From UBA1359 sp035411265 (GTDB lineage: Bacteria; Patescibacteriota; Patescibacteriia; Patescibacteriales; Patescibacteriaceae): 38,217 nt of DNA. The stretch lies in the NCBI GenBank assembly GCA_035411265.1, contig DAONSQ010000003.1, forward strand, positions 1-38,217. The letters are read 5' to 3'. The position numbers and the translations under genes are program-made. Numbering within the stretch: position 1 is the first letter of the stretch; the number at the start of each line of letters is the position of its first letter. The notes beneath the pieces are model-generated. The model had not been told where the DNA came from and ran no database searches. It saw nothing but the letters and a program-made list of their open reading frames with translations. This document shows positions 1 to 7,169 of the stretch, piece after piece.

Positions 1-211
1 GAAGCCTCGGCCCAATGGCGAACTTCGTTTAGCTGATGCTTTTAGCCAGATGCTAGATAATGGCCGCCCACTATATGGTCAAGAATTAGAGGGTACCTGG
101 TTAGATACTGGCAATAAATTAAGCTTTATTAAGGCAACTATTCAGCTAGGTTTAAAAGATCCGGAAATCGGTCAAGATTTACGAGATTTTATTAGTAAAA
201 CTGTTGGTTAG
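1..211 (+). CDS. galU: UTP--glucose-1-phosphate uridylyltransferase, C-terminal fragment
   Basis: This is the last 69 codons of a gene whose 5' part lies outside the window; the reading frame begins at base 2 and ends with TAG. The fragment contains GELRLADAF, then G-x-W-x-DTGNK followed by a hydrophobic helix and a short C-terminal helix, which is the usual C-terminus of bacterial GalU. The family makes UDP-glucose from UTP and glucose-1-phosphate in the cytoplasm, supplying sugar for envelope polysaccharides. It converges with the PEGA-domain gene with only one base between the two stop codons and no obvious terminator. The assignment rests on this short piece only, so a related nucleotidyltransferase cannot be fully excluded. 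Confidence 0.8.
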   Translation, partial: KPRPNGELRLADAFSQMLDNGRPLYGQELEGTWLDTGNKLSFIKATIQLGLKDPEIGQDLRDFISKTVG

Positions 212-212
212 T

Positions 213-1079
213 TTAGAGCTCGAGTGAAAATAGACCGTTTTGGTCATGAAGGCGTCCGTAAAAATACAAGCGGTCGCCTTTTTTATTGATAGCGGCTTTG
301 TTTAATTGTTGCAGTTCAGCTAAGCGCCAAATATTGTGATTTTGGCGATTATCAAGTTCGATTAGTTCCCAACTGCTATCATGGCCGTAAATAAGGTAAT
401 TATCACTATCTGGCAAGCAAATTAATTGTTTAATCGGTTTACTAAAACGGCCGAGGAGGGTGGTTTCTTTTTTGTCGGGATCAGCTAGCCATAATTCAAA
501 TTCTTTAGCTATGGCTAATTTTTTGTTAGTCAATTGACAAATTGATTTAACATCTTGAGTGTTGAGCCAGTTGTCAGCTAATTGTTTGTCGTTTAAAAAA
601 TAGGTAATTGAACTAGTTGAAGCTTGTTTGTTATTAAGGTTGTAGTCATTATTTTTAGCCCAATCAGCGATAGCTAAGTCGGTTTCAGCCGGTAAAGCAA
701 AAATCAACTCAGGTGTACTTTTTTTGAAAAGACGAATATTTTTAGCAAAAGTAGTTTCAGCGGGATTAATAGTTAGGGTTTTTTTCCAGCTATGATAGCC
801 CGCTAAGTCCAGCTTGACAGTATAATTGCCTGGTCGAAGATTCTTTAATTTAAGCGGCGTGGTTAAATCTTTGGGTTTAATTAGCCAAGCTTTAAGCTCG
901 TCAATGCTGGCCTTAGCTTTGGCGGGTTCAGTCTTAATTTCAAGAAGACCGGTGCGCTCTAATTTTAGATAGCGCCAATTGACATGATAGCCAGCGGCAT
1001 AGGCTAAGATTAGCGGGGTGGTTACTAGAAAAATAATGATAAAGAAGCGGGATAGCCACAGCCTTTGTTTGGGGGTCAT
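213..1079 (-). CDS. Membrane-anchored PEGA-domain protein
   Basis: A 288-residue protein, starting at MTPKQRLWLSR; a longer reading frame exists but would run into the end of murA. One hydrophobic segment (about residues 13-30) is followed by a PEGA-type domain (about 43-115) with the typical pattern of a short beta strand, 'P-x-x-A-x-x-x-I-D', 'LRPGNYTVKL' and 'GYHSWKKTLTI'. The rest is beta-rich and may form a propeller-like surface domain, but no catalytic motif is visible. PEGA domains are found in surface proteins of many bacteria and their function is poorly defined. The start lies 4 bases after the murA stop, so the two are probably cotranscribed and the product is probably an extracytoplasmic envelope protein. 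Confidence 0.75.
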   Translation of the reverse strand: MTPKQRLWLSRFFIIIFLVTTPLILAYAAGYHVNWRYLKLERTGLLEIKTEPAKAKASIDELKAWLIKPKDLTTPLKLKNLRPGNYTVKLDLAGYHSWKKTLTINPAETTFAKNIRLFKKSTPELIFALPAETDLAIADWAKNNDYNLNNKQASTSSITYFLNDKQLADNWLNTQDVKSICQLTNKKLAIAKEFELWLADPDKKETTLLGRFSKPIKQLICLPDSDNYLIYGHDSSWELIELDNRQNHNIWRLAELQQLNKAAINKKGDRLYFYGRLHDQNGLFSLEL

Positions 1080-1083
1080 AGAT

Positions 1084-2343
1084 TTAATCGACTCGTTCAA
1101 TATCGGCGCCAATAGCCTGTAGGCGCTCAGCGATATTTTCGTAGCCTCGTTCAATCTGATAAATATTGTCGATTTCGGTTTTACCTTGAGCAATTAAGGC
1201 TGCCATAACCATAGCAATGCCAGCTCGTAAGTCAGGGGAGGTTAATTTGCGGCCGTGAAGCGGGGTTGGTCCATTAACCACAACACGATGCGGATCACAC
1301 ATGATAATATTGGCTCCCATTTGGGTTAACATATCGGTAAATAATAGTCGCCGATCATAAATTGTTTCATGGATAATGCTGGATCCATTAGCCTGAGTCA
1401 TTAAAACTGTATAGGGTGATTGCAGGTCAGTTGGAAAACCAGGATATTCGTGAGTTTTAATACTATAGGCTTGAATGTTTTTACTAGGTAGCATTTTAAG
1501 CCAGTTGTCACCTTGTTCAAAATTAACGCCTTGTTTGCGAAAAATGTTTAAAAGAATTTCAATATGCTCGGGATAGCAATTGGTAATCAAAAGTTCGGAC
1601 TGGCTAGCGGCTGCCAACATGGCAAAAGTTCCAGTTTCAATACGATCAGGAATAACAGTAAAAGCACCAGCGTTAATTTTATCAACACCAGTGATAGTGA
1701 TAACTGGTGTGCCAGCGCCTTCAATTTGAGCGCCTTGGTTGTTGAGGTAGTCAGCTAGAGCAACAATTTCCGGTTCCATGGCACAATTTTTAAGAATAGT
1801 CTGGCCACTAGCTAGGGTAGCAGTCATCATTAAAGCTTCAGTGCCAGTAACGCTGACGGTTGTGAAAAAATAATCAGCTCCCTGAAGTTTTTTAGCAGTG
1901 AGGTGGTAGTAGCCGTTGGTAAATTCAATTTTGGCACCCAGGGCTTGAAAACCTTCTAGAAACAAATCTATTGGTCTGGTGCCAGCTCCAATAACACAAC
2001 CGCCAGGATGAGGAAAACTGACTTGACCAGTTCGAGCTAGTATCGGCCCGACAAACATAATAGAGGCGCGTAATTTGTTGGCCAGTTCGGCTGGTATTTG
2101 GGTGGTGGCTAAGGTTTTGGTTTCGATTTGGCATTGGCCATCGCGGTAACTAGCTGTACCGCCTAGAGCTTCAATAATTTCTAAACAACGTTTAGTATCC
2201 TCGATATTAGGTAGGTTATCAATAGTAATAGCTTGCTCTGACAATAAACTAGCTGGAATGATTTTTAAGGCAGCATTTTTAGCTCCGCCAACTTTGATTT
2301 GGCCACCTAAAGGCTTTTGGCCATTGATAATGAATTTCCCCAT
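1084..2343 (-). CDS. murA: UDP-N-acetylglucosamine 1-carboxyvinyltransferase
   Basis: MurA transfers enolpyruvate from PEP to UDP-GlcNAc, the first committed step of peptidoglycan synthesis in the cytoplasm. The 419-residue length is standard. The N-terminal GGAKNAAL carries the conserved Lys22, and the loop PHPGGCVIGAG carries Cys116, the residue that is Cys115 in E. coli and the target of fosfomycin, so a Cys-type enzyme is predicted. The C-terminal 'DLRAGIAMVMAALIAQG' and 'IERGYENI' match the family. It is first in a two-gene unit with the PEGA-domain gene and is divergent from ctpA, with a clear sigma-70-like promoter in the gap. No Shine-Dalgarno sequence precedes the ATG. Confidence 0.97.
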   Translation of the reverse strand: MGKFIINGQKPLGGQIKVGGAKNAALKIIPASLLSEQAITIDNLPNIEDTKRCLEIIEALGGTASYRDGQCQIETKTLATTQIPAELANKLRASIMFVGPILARTGQVSFPHPGGCVIGAGTRPIDLFLEGFQALGAKIEFTNGYYHLTAKKLQGADYFFTTVSVTGTEALMMTATLASGQTILKNCAMEPEIVALADYLNNQGAQIEGAGTPVITITGVDKINAGAFTVIPDRIETGTFAMLAAASQSELLITNCYPEHIEILLNIFRKQGVNFEQGDNWLKMLPSKNIQAYSIKTHEYPGFPTDLQSPYTVLMTQANGSSIIHETIYDRRLLFTDMLTQMGANIIMCDPHRVVVNGPTPLHGRKLTSPDLRAGIAMVMAALIAQGKTEIDNIYQIERGYENIAERLQAIGADIERVD

Positions 2344-2366
2344 AAAAATAAAGATTAATTACCTTC

Positions 2367-2395
2367 ATCATAAACTACTTTGTTGATTCTTTCAA
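2367..2395 (-). promoter_or_regulatory. Promoter of murA (TTGAAA-17-TATGAT)
   Basis: Read on the minus strand, TTGAAA lies at 2395-2390 and TATGAT at 2372-2367 with a 17-base spacer, a near-consensus sigma-70 promoter. Transcription would start about 2360 and leave a leader of about 15-20 bases before the murA ATG. Its elements interleave with those of the divergent ctpA promoter. Confidence 0.7.
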
Positions 2396-2408
2396 CTTGT
2401 GATAAGAT
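2380..2408 (+). promoter_or_regulatory. Promoter of ctpA (TTGTTG-17-TAAGAT)
   Basis: TTGTTG at 2380-2385 and TAAGAT at 2403-2408 are 17 bases apart, with a TG one base upstream of the -10 hexamer (extended -10). The start would be about 2415, giving a leader of about 20 bases without a Shine-Dalgarno sequence. The minus-strand -35 of murA (2390-2395) lies inside this promoter's spacer, so polymerases could not occupy both sites at once. Confidence 0.6.
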
Positions 2409-2436
2409 GAAAAAGTTAAATTAAAATTAAGTTTTT

Positions 2437-3705
2437 ATGACTAAACAGGGCTCTTGGGGGCGATGGCTAAAGTTTTTTATCGTTATTATAATTATTAGTG
2501 CGGCGCTGGGTGGCGGTTTTTTATTGGGTGTTGTTTATTCTCAACGAGTTGAAATAGTACGTCGGCTAACTGACGAACAAACTGTTTTTCTAGGTAAAGT
2601 TAGTGGTACTTATCAAAAAGATAGCCAAGGCCGCTTAGCTAATGATCTAGATTTTTCATTATTTTGGCAAACTTGGGATTTGCTTAAGGCTGATTATGTT
2701 GATCATGGTCAATTATCCGATAAGCAATTGTTTTATAGTGCTTTGAGCGGTTTAGTTAATGCCGCTAAAGATCCTTATACGGTCTTTATGAATCCAGAAG
2801 AAGCCAAGATGTTTAATGATGATTTAGCTGGGTCATTTACTGGAATTGGTGCTGAGGTTGGTTTGCGTAATGATATTATTACAATTATTGCGCCGCTTAG
2901 CGGTATGCCAGCTGAGAAAGCTGGTCTTCGGGCTGGTGACAAAGTTTATGCTATCAATAAAGAGTCGACGGCTGGTCTTAGTGTCGATGAGGCTGTAAAA
3001 AAAATCCGTGGTGAGAAAGGTACAGAAGTTACCTTGACTATCGCTCGCGGCAATGACAAAGTCCGCGATATCAAGATTGTGCGCGATACGATAGTGATCA
3101 AAAGCGTTAAGAGCAGTTATGATGAGAAGACGGGTTTTTATAGGATTGAAATCAATAACTTCAATAGCGATACCAATGAATTATTCCGTCAGGCAGTTGA
3201 GGATATTAAGGTGAAGCAACCTCGGGGTATTATTTTAGATTTGCGTAATAATCCTGGTGGTTATTTGGATTCAGCGATTGCTATTTCGAGCTATTGGATT
3301 CAGGATGGCGTGGTAGTTAGCGAACAGTTTTCTAACGATGTTCATCAAAAACAAATGTCACGAGGTATTGCCTCGCTAGCTGATATTCCGACAGTGGTTT
3401 TAATTAATCAAGGCAGCGCCTCAGCTTCAGAAATTGTTGCTGGTGCTTTAATGGATCATGAAAAAGCAGTGGTAGTTGGCAAAACTACTTATGGTAAAGG
3501 TTCAGTTCAGATAGTCCGCGATTTGCCAGACGGTTCATTGGTTAAAATTACGGCAGCTAAATGGTTAACCCCTAAAGGCACTTCAATTAATGAAAAAGGT
3601 ATTGCTCCTAATATTGAAGTTGACTTAACTGAAGATGATTTTAATAAGAATATTGATCCTCAATTACAAAAAGCCGAGCAGCTTTTAAAGGATAAGACGC
3701 GTTAA
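2437..3705 (+). CDS. ctpA: S41-family C-terminal processing peptidase with PDZ domain
   Basis: A 422-residue serine protease anchored by one N-terminal membrane helix (about residues 12-34), acting outside the cytoplasmic membrane. A PDZ domain spans about residues 135-210. The catalytic Ser329 is in QGSASASEIVAGAL and the catalytic Lys354 in TYGKGSVQ, the 25-residue spacing seen in Tsp/CtpA. The stretch GIILDLRNNPGGYLDSAI is also typical. Such proteases trim C-termini or degrade envelope proteins; the substrate here is unknown. The gene appears monocistronic: it has its own promoter and is followed by a strong bidirectional terminator. Confidence 0.95.
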   Translation: MTKQGSWGRWLKFFIVIIIISAALGGGFLLGVVYSQRVEIVRRLTDEQTVFLGKVSGTYQKDSQGRLANDLDFSLFWQTWDLLKADYVDHGQLSDKQLFYSALSGLVNAAKDPYTVFMNPEEAKMFNDDLAGSFTGIGAEVGLRNDIITIIAPLSGMPAEKAGLRAGDKVYAINKESTAGLSVDEAVKKIRGEKGTEVTLTIARGNDKVRDIKIVRDTIVIKSVKSSYDEKTGFYRIEINNFNSDTNELFRQAVEDIKVKQPRGIILDLRNNPGGYLDSAIAISSYWIQDGVVVSEQFSNDVHQKQMSRGIASLADIPTVVLINQGSASASEIVAGALMDHEKAVVVGKTTYGKGSVQIVRDLPDGSLVKITAAKWLTPKGTSINEKGIAPNIEVDLTEDDFNKNIDPQLQKAEQLLKDKTR

Positions 3706-3720
3706 CAAAAATGACCGATA

Positions 3721-3751
3721 AAAAAAACACCTCTAACTAGAGGTGTTTTTT
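3721..3751. terminator. Bidirectional terminator between ctpA and rpmA
   Basis: CACCTCT-AACT-AGAGGTG forms a 7-bp hairpin flanked by an A-run on the left and a T-run on the right, which extends the stem. It can end both ctpA (plus) and rpmA (minus), whose stop codons converge here. Confidence 0.9.
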
Positions 3752-3768
3752 ATTAGAGTAGAATGATT

Positions 3769-4041
3769 TTAGTTGACTTCAACAATCTTGGTTGCTTTCA
3801 ACTGGTTATCAAAACGGCGAATTTTTTTGGTACGAAATTTGACCATGCCTTCGCTGGTAGCAAATAAGGTGTCATCGTTACCGACAGCAACATTGTTGCC
3901 AGCTCGATATTTAGTGCCGCGTTGGCGAACAATAATTGAACCAGCTTTGGCAATTTGACCATCTTGTAATTTAACGCCCAAGCGTTTGCTTTGTGAATCG
4001 CGACCTAGCGCTGTGGAGCCGCCGGCTTTCTTGTGTGCCAT
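3769..4041 (-). CDS. rpmA: 50S ribosomal protein L27 (bL27)
   Basis: A 90-residue L27 of normal length. The N-terminus MAHKKAGGSTALGRDSQSKR is the family signature and is expected to reach towards the peptidyl-transferase centre; it starts directly with MAHKK, without the cleavable N-terminal extension of some Firmicutes. The central 'IVRQRGTKYRAGNNVAVGNDDTL' region fits as well. In many bacteria rpmA sits between rplU (L21) and obgE; here it stands alone, convergent with ctpA and divergent from a membrane protein gene, with its own near-consensus promoter. No Shine-Dalgarno sequence is seen; the ATG is preceded by T. Confidence 0.97.
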   Translation of the reverse strand: MAHKKAGGSTALGRDSQSKRLGVKLQDGQIAKAGSIIVRQRGTKYRAGNNVAVGNDDTLFATSEGMVKFRTKKIRRFDNQLKATKIVEVN

Positions 4042-4090
4042 AGTATTTAAAACTAAACAATAAAAAATCAGCTGTTTTCAGCTAACGCTT

Positions 4091-4119
4091 ACTATAACAA
4101 AGCTTGCCTAACTTGTCAA
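4091..4119 (-). promoter_or_regulatory. Promoter of rpmA (TTGACA-17-TATAGT)
   Basis: On the minus strand TTGACA (4119-4114) and TATAGT (4096-4091) are separated by 17 bases, a near-perfect sigma-70 promoter. Its -35 element overlaps the -35 element of the divergent promoter on the plus strand (4113-4118). Confidence 0.8.
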
Positions 4120-4140
4120 TTATGAGCGGTCTGTTATAAT
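4113..4140 (+). promoter_or_regulatory. Promoter of the membrane protein gene (TTGTCA-16-TATAAT)
   Basis: TTGTCA at 4113-4118 and a consensus TATAAT at 4135-4140 are 16 bases apart. The expected start near 4147 gives a leader of about 25 bases before the ATG at 4172. The -35 hexamer shares five bases with the rpmA -35 on the other strand. Confidence 0.75.
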
Positions 4141-4171
4141 TAGGGTAATCTTATTTTTAATAGTAATAGCT

Positions 4172-5803
4172 ATGGCTATTAAATTATTGGGCCGTTTTAA
4201 GTATTGGTTGCTAGCGCTAGTTGGTCTGTTTTTTTTAGCCTTGCTAATTCATAATAGCTTTAACTATTTAGATCCTGATTTTGGTTGGCATTATCAAGTT
4301 GGTCAAGAAATTTGGCAAGAGCAGCAAGTTCCCGATATTGAGCATCACTTATTTACGGTGGCTGGAAAGTCTTGGGTCGATCATGAATGGCTAGCTAATG
4401 TCTTAATTTATTTACTTAATGATTCACTTGGTTATTTAGCAGTTAGCCTGGTTTTTGTCTTGCTTATTTTTACCGCCTGGTTGATATTGGCTAAATTTGC
4501 TATTAGCAAATGGTTGGGTGGGCGAGCTGATTCGATATTTTTATGGCTATTATTAGCCCTGGGTTTAAAAGCTTGCTTGCCGCATTTTGGTGTGCGAATT
4601 CAAGAAATTACAGTTCTGTTTTTGCTAATTTTAAATATTTGGTTGCTTGCTGTAGCGCAAAGACAAGTTTGGAAAAAATGGGAGTTTTTGGTTTTGCCAG
4701 TTTTTTTCTGGTTATGGGCTTGTCTTCATGGCGGTTTTTTAATTGGTTTGGCCGCTTTATTAGCTTGGATAGCATTTAAAGGTGGCTTAAGAATTATTAA
4801 TAGATTTTTTCCTAAGATTGTTAGTCCCAATAACCTCTTACCATTTAAAACGCTGGTTCAATCAGTTGTCATGGCTGGCCTGTCAATTGGCGCAACGTGT
4901 TTAACGCCTTATGGCCTCAGGTTGTATGGTTTTTTAGCCGACTATCAATCCAACAAGGCTTATTTGAGATTAATTAAAGAGTGGTTCCCGATGATTTTTG
5001 ATATTTTAAGTTGGCGAATGGTCTATAGTTTGTTTTTTGGCGTAGCTCTAGCTTTGTTGGCGATTACTTTTTATTTTCAACGAAAGAGTTCTAAGATCGA
5101 CCCAGTAATTAAATGGTTTCGTGATCAAGATTGGTGGATGCTAGCTTTTTCTCTGGTTTTATTTTTAGCTGCTTGGAAATCAGTTCGTCACTTCCCCTTA
5201 TTTTTTATAATATCTTTACCTTGGTTGGCTGGTTTTTATTATCAGCTTGGCCGCCACTCTTTTCGGTTGGATCAGTGGTCGGTTTATTTAAAAATATTTT
5301 TAGCCACCATTATTTTATTAGTTAGCGCCTTACTGCTAATTACTGCAAATTGGACTAATTCGCCAGCTCAGAGTTATTGTAGCTTTTATCCTTGTGCTGC
5401 TTTAGAACATTTGCGTCAAACGCCTTATGCTAACTGGCCGACTGTGGTTGATTATGGTTGGGGTGGTTATTTTTATTGGCTTTGGCCTGAGAAGCAGATT
5501 TTTATTGATGGCCGTTTGCCACAATATCAGTGGCGCGATCGATCTTTAATTGAGCATTATTCGAGGTTTTTTGCAGAACAAGAAGTGCAGACTGCTCTTA
5601 GTGATTATGATTTATCAGTGGTGGTTATTGGTCAGCCAAAACCGCGCCGCTTTAACTGGTTGGAAATTTGGCTTCTGGGTAAAGGACAGAGTATCAATGA
5701 CTACGATAGTTTACCTGAGACTATTCGTCGAGCAATGCTTAAAATGCCAGATTGGCAAATGATTTATTCCGATTCAACAGCCACGATTTATGTTAGACAG
5801 TAA
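4172..5803 (+). CDS. Polytopic membrane protein, GT-C-like, function unknown
   Basis: A 543-residue protein with about ten hydrophobic segments across its first two thirds and a soluble C-terminal part. The first extracytoplasmic loop has DPDFGWHYQVGQEIW (from residue 34) and then SWVDHEWLANVL (about 67-78). An acidic, His-containing first loop after helix 1 recalls GT-C glycosyltransferases that use lipid-linked sugars. The C-terminal region includes VVDYGWGGYFYWLW and FIDGRLPQY, which I have the impression recur in unnamed bacterial membrane proteins of this kind. No family can be named with confidence. The next gene, a GT2 glycosyltransferase, overlaps by 14 bases, so a joint role in envelope glycan or lipid-linked sugar assembly is a reasonable inference. 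Confidence 0.6.
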   Translation: MAIKLLGRFKYWLLALVGLFFLALLIHNSFNYLDPDFGWHYQVGQEIWQEQQVPDIEHHLFTVAGKSWVDHEWLANVLIYLLNDSLGYLAVSLVFVLLIFTAWLILAKFAISKWLGGRADSIFLWLLLALGLKACLPHFGVRIQEITVLFLLILNIWLLAVAQRQVWKKWEFLVLPVFFWLWACLHGGFLIGLAALLAWIAFKGGLRIINRFFPKIVSPNNLLPFKTLVQSVVMAGLSIGATCLTPYGLRLYGFLADYQSNKAYLRLIKEWFPMIFDILSWRMVYSLFFGVALALLAITFYFQRKSSKIDPVIKWFRDQDWWMLAFSLVLFLAAWKSVRHFPLFFIISLPWLAGFYYQLGRHSFRLDQWSVYLKIFLATIILLVSALLLITANWTNSPAQSYCSFYPCAALEHLRQTPYANWPTVVDYGWGGYFYWLWPEKQIFIDGRLPQYQWRDRSLIEHYSRFFAEQEVQTALSDYDLSVVVIGQPKPRRFNWLEIWLLGKGQSINDYDSLPETIRRAMLKMPDWQMIYSDSTATIYVRQ

Positions 5804-6536
5804 GCTGCTTCAAGTCGATTTGTGTTTGCCGGTTTATAATGAGGAAATAATTTTGGCGGATAATGTTGAGCGAATTATTAGTTTTCTTGATAGTTGTTCA
5901 GTAAAATTAGATGTTCGCCTGGTTATTTTAGTTAATGGTTCTAGTGATGGTTCGGCGGTTATTGCGCAGCAATTAGCTAGCAAATATCCTGAAAGGATTA
6001 TTTATCGGGAATATTCCATTGCTAGCAAGGGTCAAGCTTTGCTAGCTTATGTTAATAGTAGTCCGGCTGATTACTGGGGTTTTATTGATATTGATTTAGC
6101 GGTTGATTTGCCTGATTTAGAATCAATGTTTAATTTAATTATTGCTCAAGAGGCTGATTTGATAATTGCTTCGCGTTTTTTACCAGGTGCTTTCCGTAAT
6201 CGTCAGTATTTGAGGGAATTAATTTCTGTTACTTATAACCGGCTAGCTCGCCTTTTATTAAGGACAAAAGTTAGTGATCATCAATGTGGTTGTAAATTTG
6301 TCAGTCAAGCTTGGTGGCAAAAAATTCGTTGGCAGATTAAGCCATCCGATTGGTTTTTGGATACTGAAATGATAGCTTGGACTAGCCAGCTTGGTGGTTG
6401 CTTGATTGAAGCGCCAGTTCACTGGGTAGATAATCGTTATAGTTGTCGTCCGACCAAGGTTAGATTGTGGCGTGATAGCTGTCGTTTTATTCTGGAATTA
6501 TTTAGTTTAAAAAAACGCCTTAAGGCTAATGGATAA
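5790..6536 (+). CDS. Family 2 glycosyltransferase, dolichyl-phosphate-mannose-synthase-like
   Basis: A 248-residue GT-A enzyme. Visible motifs are LCLPVYNEE (about 11-19), VNGSSDGS (about 48-55, nucleotide binding) and DIDLAVD (100-106), which stands in the place of the DxD metal-binding motif; 'SRFLPG' and 'DHQCGCKFV' follow as in DPM1/DPG-synthase-like enzymes. No C-terminal membrane helices are present, so it is a soluble or peripheral enzyme that probably charges a polyprenyl phosphate with a sugar. Its ATG lies inside the end of the upstream membrane protein gene, indicating translational coupling. The donor sugar cannot be told from sequence. Confidence 0.8.
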   Translation: MLDSKLLQVDLCLPVYNEEIILADNVERIISFLDSCSVKLDVRLVILVNGSSDGSAVIAQQLASKYPERIIYREYSIASKGQALLAYVNSSPADYWGFIDIDLAVDLPDLESMFNLIIAQEADLIIASRFLPGAFRNRQYLRELISVTYNRLARLLLRTKVSDHQCGCKFVSQAWWQKIRWQIKPSDWFLDTEMIAWTSQLGGCLIEAPVHWVDNRYSCRPTKVRLWRDSCRFILELFSLKKRLKANG

Positions 6537-6586
6537 TTGTTGAATAGTAAATATTTATTAAAGATAGTTTAGTCTAAAATAAAGTC

Positions 6587-6615
6587 TTGCCTTTTTTTCT
6601 GCTTTTTGCTAAAGT
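6587..6615 (+). promoter_or_regulatory. Promoter of the tRNA-Lys/tRNA-Thr pair
   Basis: TTGCCT at 6587-6592, a 17-base spacer and TAAAGT at 6610-6615, with TGC directly before the -10 hexamer (extended -10). The expected start is about 6622, some 25 bases before tRNA-Lys. The 'TGCTAAA' core recurs at the rpsL, M50-protease and, in a close variant, tRNA-Tyr promoters. Confidence 0.65.
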
Positions 6616-6645
6616 TTGATTTAGCAATCAATGATTGTTAATTTT

Positions 6646-6718
6646 GCGCCGTTAGCTCAGTCGGTAGAGCAGCTGCCTTTTAAGCAGACGGTCACAGGTT
6701 CGAATCCTGTACGGCGTA
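6646..6718 (+). tRNA. tRNA-Lys (anticodon UUU)
   Basis: Cloverleaf of 73 bases: acceptor GCGCCGT pairs with ACGGCGT (G1 opposite U72 is a wobble), the D-arm is GCTCAGTCGGTAGAGC, the anticodon loop CTTTTAA carries UUU, and the T-arm is ACAGG-TTCGAAT-CCTGT. The first anticodon-stem pair (G6672 with A6688) is a mismatch. Discriminator A; the CCA end is not encoded. Cotranscribed with tRNA-Thr, 16 bases downstream. Confidence 0.95.
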
Positions 6719-6734
6719 CTTTAAAATAATATTT

Positions 6735-6807
6735 GCCGCCCTAGCTCAGTTGGTAGAGCAATAGTTTTGTAAACTATCGGTCGTCGGTTCGAGTCCGACG
6801 GGCGGCT
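6735..6807 (+). tRNA. tRNA-Thr (anticodon UGU)
   Basis: Cloverleaf of 73 bases: GCCGCCC pairs with GGGCGGC, the anticodon stem ATAGT/ACTAT encloses TTTGTAA with anticodon UGU, and the T-arm is GTCGG-TTCGAGT-CCGAC. The discriminator base is U and CCA is not encoded, unlike the second tRNA-Thr at 32653, which does encode CCA. Confidence 0.95.
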
Positions 6808-6812
6808 CAGAC

Positions 6813-6843
6813 AAAAAAACAACCGTCAGTAACGGTTGTTTTT
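6813..6843. terminator. Bidirectional terminator between tRNA-Thr and rpmB
   Basis: AACAACCGT-CAGTA-ACGGTTGTT flanked by A-run and T-run. It serves the tRNA transcript (plus) and rpmB (minus), which converge here. Confidence 0.9.
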
Positions 6844-6863
6844 ATTTGAAGGCAAAATTTTAC

Positions 6864-7049
6864 TTAAGCAGCAGCCTGTTCTAATTTCTTAGCTGTCTTT
6901 AAGCAACTGGTACAAACCTTAATAGTTCCGCCATCGACTTTGCAATTTTGTAAATTGATACCTTGGCGGCGGAGAGTTTTGATATTGGAGTGGGAGCGAC
7001 TAGCGCCTTTGGTAGCACTACGCTGGCAAATATCACATTTTTTAGCCAT
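6864..7049 (-). CDS. rpmB: 50S ribosomal protein L28 (bL28), Zn-binding form
   Basis: A 61-residue protein starting at MAKKCDICQR; a start seven codons earlier is possible but lacks family support. L28 is a late-assembling large-subunit protein near the E site. Cys5, Cys8, Cys46 and Cys49 form two CxxC pairs, the zinc-binding C+ version of the protein. The region RSHSNIKTLRRQGINLQ fits the family. Single gene, divergent from the M50 protease gene and ended by a shared bidirectional terminator. Confidence 0.95.
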   Translation of the reverse strand: MAKKCDICQRSATKGASRSHSNIKTLRRQGINLQNCKVDGGTIKVCTSCLKTAKKLEQAAA

Positions 7050-7102
7050 AATTTTATTACTTATAATCAAAAAATCAGCTAATCGTCGATTAGTCTTTTT
7101 CT

Positions 7103-7131
7103 AGGATAACAGGTTTTGCTAAAATAATCAA
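7103..7131 (-). promoter_or_regulatory. Promoter of rpmB (TTGATT-17-TATCCT)
   Basis: On the minus strand TTGATT (7131-7126) and TATCCT (7108-7103) are 17 bases apart. The site overlaps the divergent promoter of the M50 protease gene. Confidence 0.5.
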
Positions 7132-7144
7132 GCCATGTTATTCT
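7116..7144 (+). promoter_or_regulatory. Promoter region of the M50 protease gene
   Basis: Two readings are possible. TTGCTA at 7116-7121 with TATTCT at 7139-7144 gives a 17-base spacer. Alternatively TGC+TAAAAT at 7117-7125 is an extended -10 like those of rpsL and tRNA-Lys, with only a weak T-rich -35. Both overlap the minus-strand rpmB promoter. Confidence 0.45.
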
Positions 7145-7169
7145 AACTTTTAGCTTAATAAATTTTTTT

